Shown: in pieces, positions 5,890 to 6,727 of the stretch
Position numbering within the stretch: the first letter of the stretch is position 1
How the letters are laid out: each line of letters opens with the position of its first letter
Assembly: GCA_947074135.1 (NCBI GenBank)
Contig: CAMTOL010000129.1
Coordinates: forward strand, 1-6,727
Direction of reading: 5' to 3'
Source of the DNA: an uncultured Rikenellaceae bacterium
Lineage (GTDB): Bacteria; Bacteroidota; Bacteroidia; Bacteroidales; Rikenellaceae
DNA length: 6,727 nucleotides
Translations under genes and position numbers: made by a program
Notes under the pieces: model-generated
What the model was told of the DNA's origin: nothing
The model's database searches: none
What the model saw: only the letters and a program-made list of their open reading frames with translations

Positions 5890-5937
5890 ATACCAGCGGG
5901 TCAGCAGTTATCATTAGAAGGTTAGTAGATATGATAT

Positions 5938-6669
5938 TTATCTCAATCTAATTGTTTTAGCAATATCTTTATATTTAGATATTATAGATTTAGCAGTTTG
6001 ATTATCCTTAAATGTGGTACCAATAAATGTTATTGTCACCTTTTCATTCTCTTGAACGAGAGCGTAAACATTGCAATAACCCTCTTTATAAAATACATCT
6101 CCTCTCATTTCTGCTTCCAATAAATATCTCCCATCTATTTCCATCTCATTAATAGTAATATCCTCATTTGGGAAATAATCATACAGAAATGATCTTCTTT
6201 GCTGGTCAGAAACGCCGGGTTTAACAGAAATAAAGAAAAAGTCAGATAACCAATTTTTATCAGAAGTAAGATCTAAATAAACTCCATCTACAGAGTAAAT
6301 ATAGCTTCCGGGCATATAATTAGCTAATTTATATCCTGTATCAGATAAATCTATTGTAAAATATAATATGTCATCTTTTGCATTCTCTTTCGATGTATCA
6401 ATATATGTCGTTAGAAAAGAATTGAGCAACTCGTTATACGAGGACTCATCTGCAAGATTGTAGCTTGCATCAAGCATTATTGTATTATTATCATCTCCAA
6501 CTATAAGACTTAATGAACCTGATGTATTATTATGTATTTGATTTAATATGCAGGATGTTAGATCGTTCATCTTAAACTCTTTAATACAATACAACTCTTG
6601 TGAGTCATTATATGCAGTTGTCTGCTGTTTGCATTTGGCGATTGTTCTTTGCACATTAGTTTTAGGCAT
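5938..6669 (-). CDS. Protein of unknown function, 5' end cut by adapter junction
   Basis: I do not recognise this protein. From the first genomic ATG (6669) it has 243 residues. The reading frame stays open through the junction into the adapter, so a GTG at 6687 and the six residues it would add are artefacts. The real gene may extend upstream, and no signal peptide can be judged. The C-terminal half looks alpha/beta: VYALVQENEKVTITFIGTTF (about 201-220) then NQTAKSIISKYKDIAKTIRL (223-242). That arrangement of a strand pair followed by a final helix 'xxIxKTI' resembles PsbP/Mog1-like proteins, a weak guess. Composition is acidic in the middle, with many Asp, Asn and Tyr. The gene converges on the hydrolase operon; TAA ends it at 5938-5940. 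Confidence 0.6.
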   Translation of the reverse strand: MPKTNVQRTIAKCKQQTTAYNDSQELYCIKEFKMNDLTSCILNQIHNNTSGSLSLIVGDDNNTIMLDASYNLADESSYNELLNSFLTTYIDTSKENAKDDILYFTIDLSDTGYKLANYMPGSYIYSVDGVYLDLTSDKNWLSDFFFISVKPGVSDQQRRSFLYDYFPNEDITINEMEIDGRYLLEAEMRGDVFYKEGYCNVYALVQENEKVTITFIGTTFKDNQTAKSIISKYKDIAKTIRLR

Positions 6670-6674
6670 ATCAT

Positions 6675-6727
6675 ATCGGAAGAGCACACGTCTGAACTCC
6701 AGTCACATTCAGAAATCTCGTATGCCG
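6675..6727 (+). other. Illumina TruSeq adapter with index, non-genomic
   Basis: Bases 6675-6706 match the TruSeq indexed adapter from ATCGGAAGAGC through CCAGTCAC. An 8-base index ATTCAGAA follows at 6707-6714, which I recall as TruSeq HT i7 index D705. The flow-cell segment ATCTCGTATGCCG fills 6715-6727. The match is continuous, so the genomic sequence ends at about 6674. The base before (T at 6674) differs from the adapter's GATCGG, so the junction is precise to within a base or two. Confidence 0.98.

Larger units (their letters stand above)
5783..5914 (-). other. Doubtful 43-codon reading frame
   Basis: An ATG at 5914 opens 43 codons ending in TGA at 5783-5785. The peptide contains a segment LNLICGYHWKVLRSLYD and a tail LSWRHYKV, with three-letter composition that looks protein-like rather than random. 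I recognise no family. No promoter box or ribosome site is visible. It could be a small gene, the remnant of a larger gene, or chance. Confidence 0.2.

Noticed and set aside
6670..6687. Start of the right-edge gene at GTG 6687
   Set aside because: The GTG and most of the next codons are Illumina adapter sequence, so this start is not genomic.

Overview
This is a low-GC window, by eye well under 45%, most likely from a Bacteroidota (Bacteroidales-type) genome. The strongest clues are several upstream boxes matching the Bacteroidota -7 promoter consensus TAnnTTTG, AT-rich leaders without clear Shine-Dalgarno sites, and the gene types: one-component LuxR and AraC regulators, small lipoproteins and a secreted beta-sandwich protein. 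The last 53 bases (6675-6727) are not genomic. They match the Illumina TruSeq index adapter, so the right edge is a sequencing or assembly artefact.

Left part (1-1785): a minus-strand LuxR-type regulator (204-950) is divergent from a plus-strand DUF1349-like lipoprotein gene (1039-1785). The 88-bp gap between them carries two -7 boxes facing each other across three bases. The first 203 bases hold no supported gene, only a weak hairpin that may end the LuxR transcript.

Middle (1786-2636): a single secreted protein of unknown function (1976-2497) with a beta-sandwich, carbohydrate-binding-module-like look has its own -7 box. It is followed by a small hairpin and then a strong 14-bp-stem intrinsic terminator.

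Right part (2637-5781): an AraC-family regulator on the minus strand is divergent from a tightly coupled three-gene operon. The operon encodes an exported alpha/beta hydrolase with a cysteine nucleophile elbow, a cyclophilin-like-fold lipoprotein, and a LacA/Maa-like sugar O-acetyltransferase. The first two genes overlap by ATGA, and the second and third share one base in TAATG. A clear terminator follows. The layout suggests that the AraC protein controls the operon. The substrate is not evident from sequence.

Right edge (5782-6674): a 156-bp stretch with two small perfect inverted repeats and a doubtful 43-codon minus-strand reading frame, then a minus-strand gene of unknown function whose 5' end is cut by the adapter junction.

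I found no CRISPR array, tRNA, rRNA, transposase or recognisable defence system. The points most worth a second look are the face-to-face divergent promoters, the 13-bp exact repeat bracketing the acetyltransferase gene, the lipoprotein form of the cyclophilin-like protein, and the adapter artefact.
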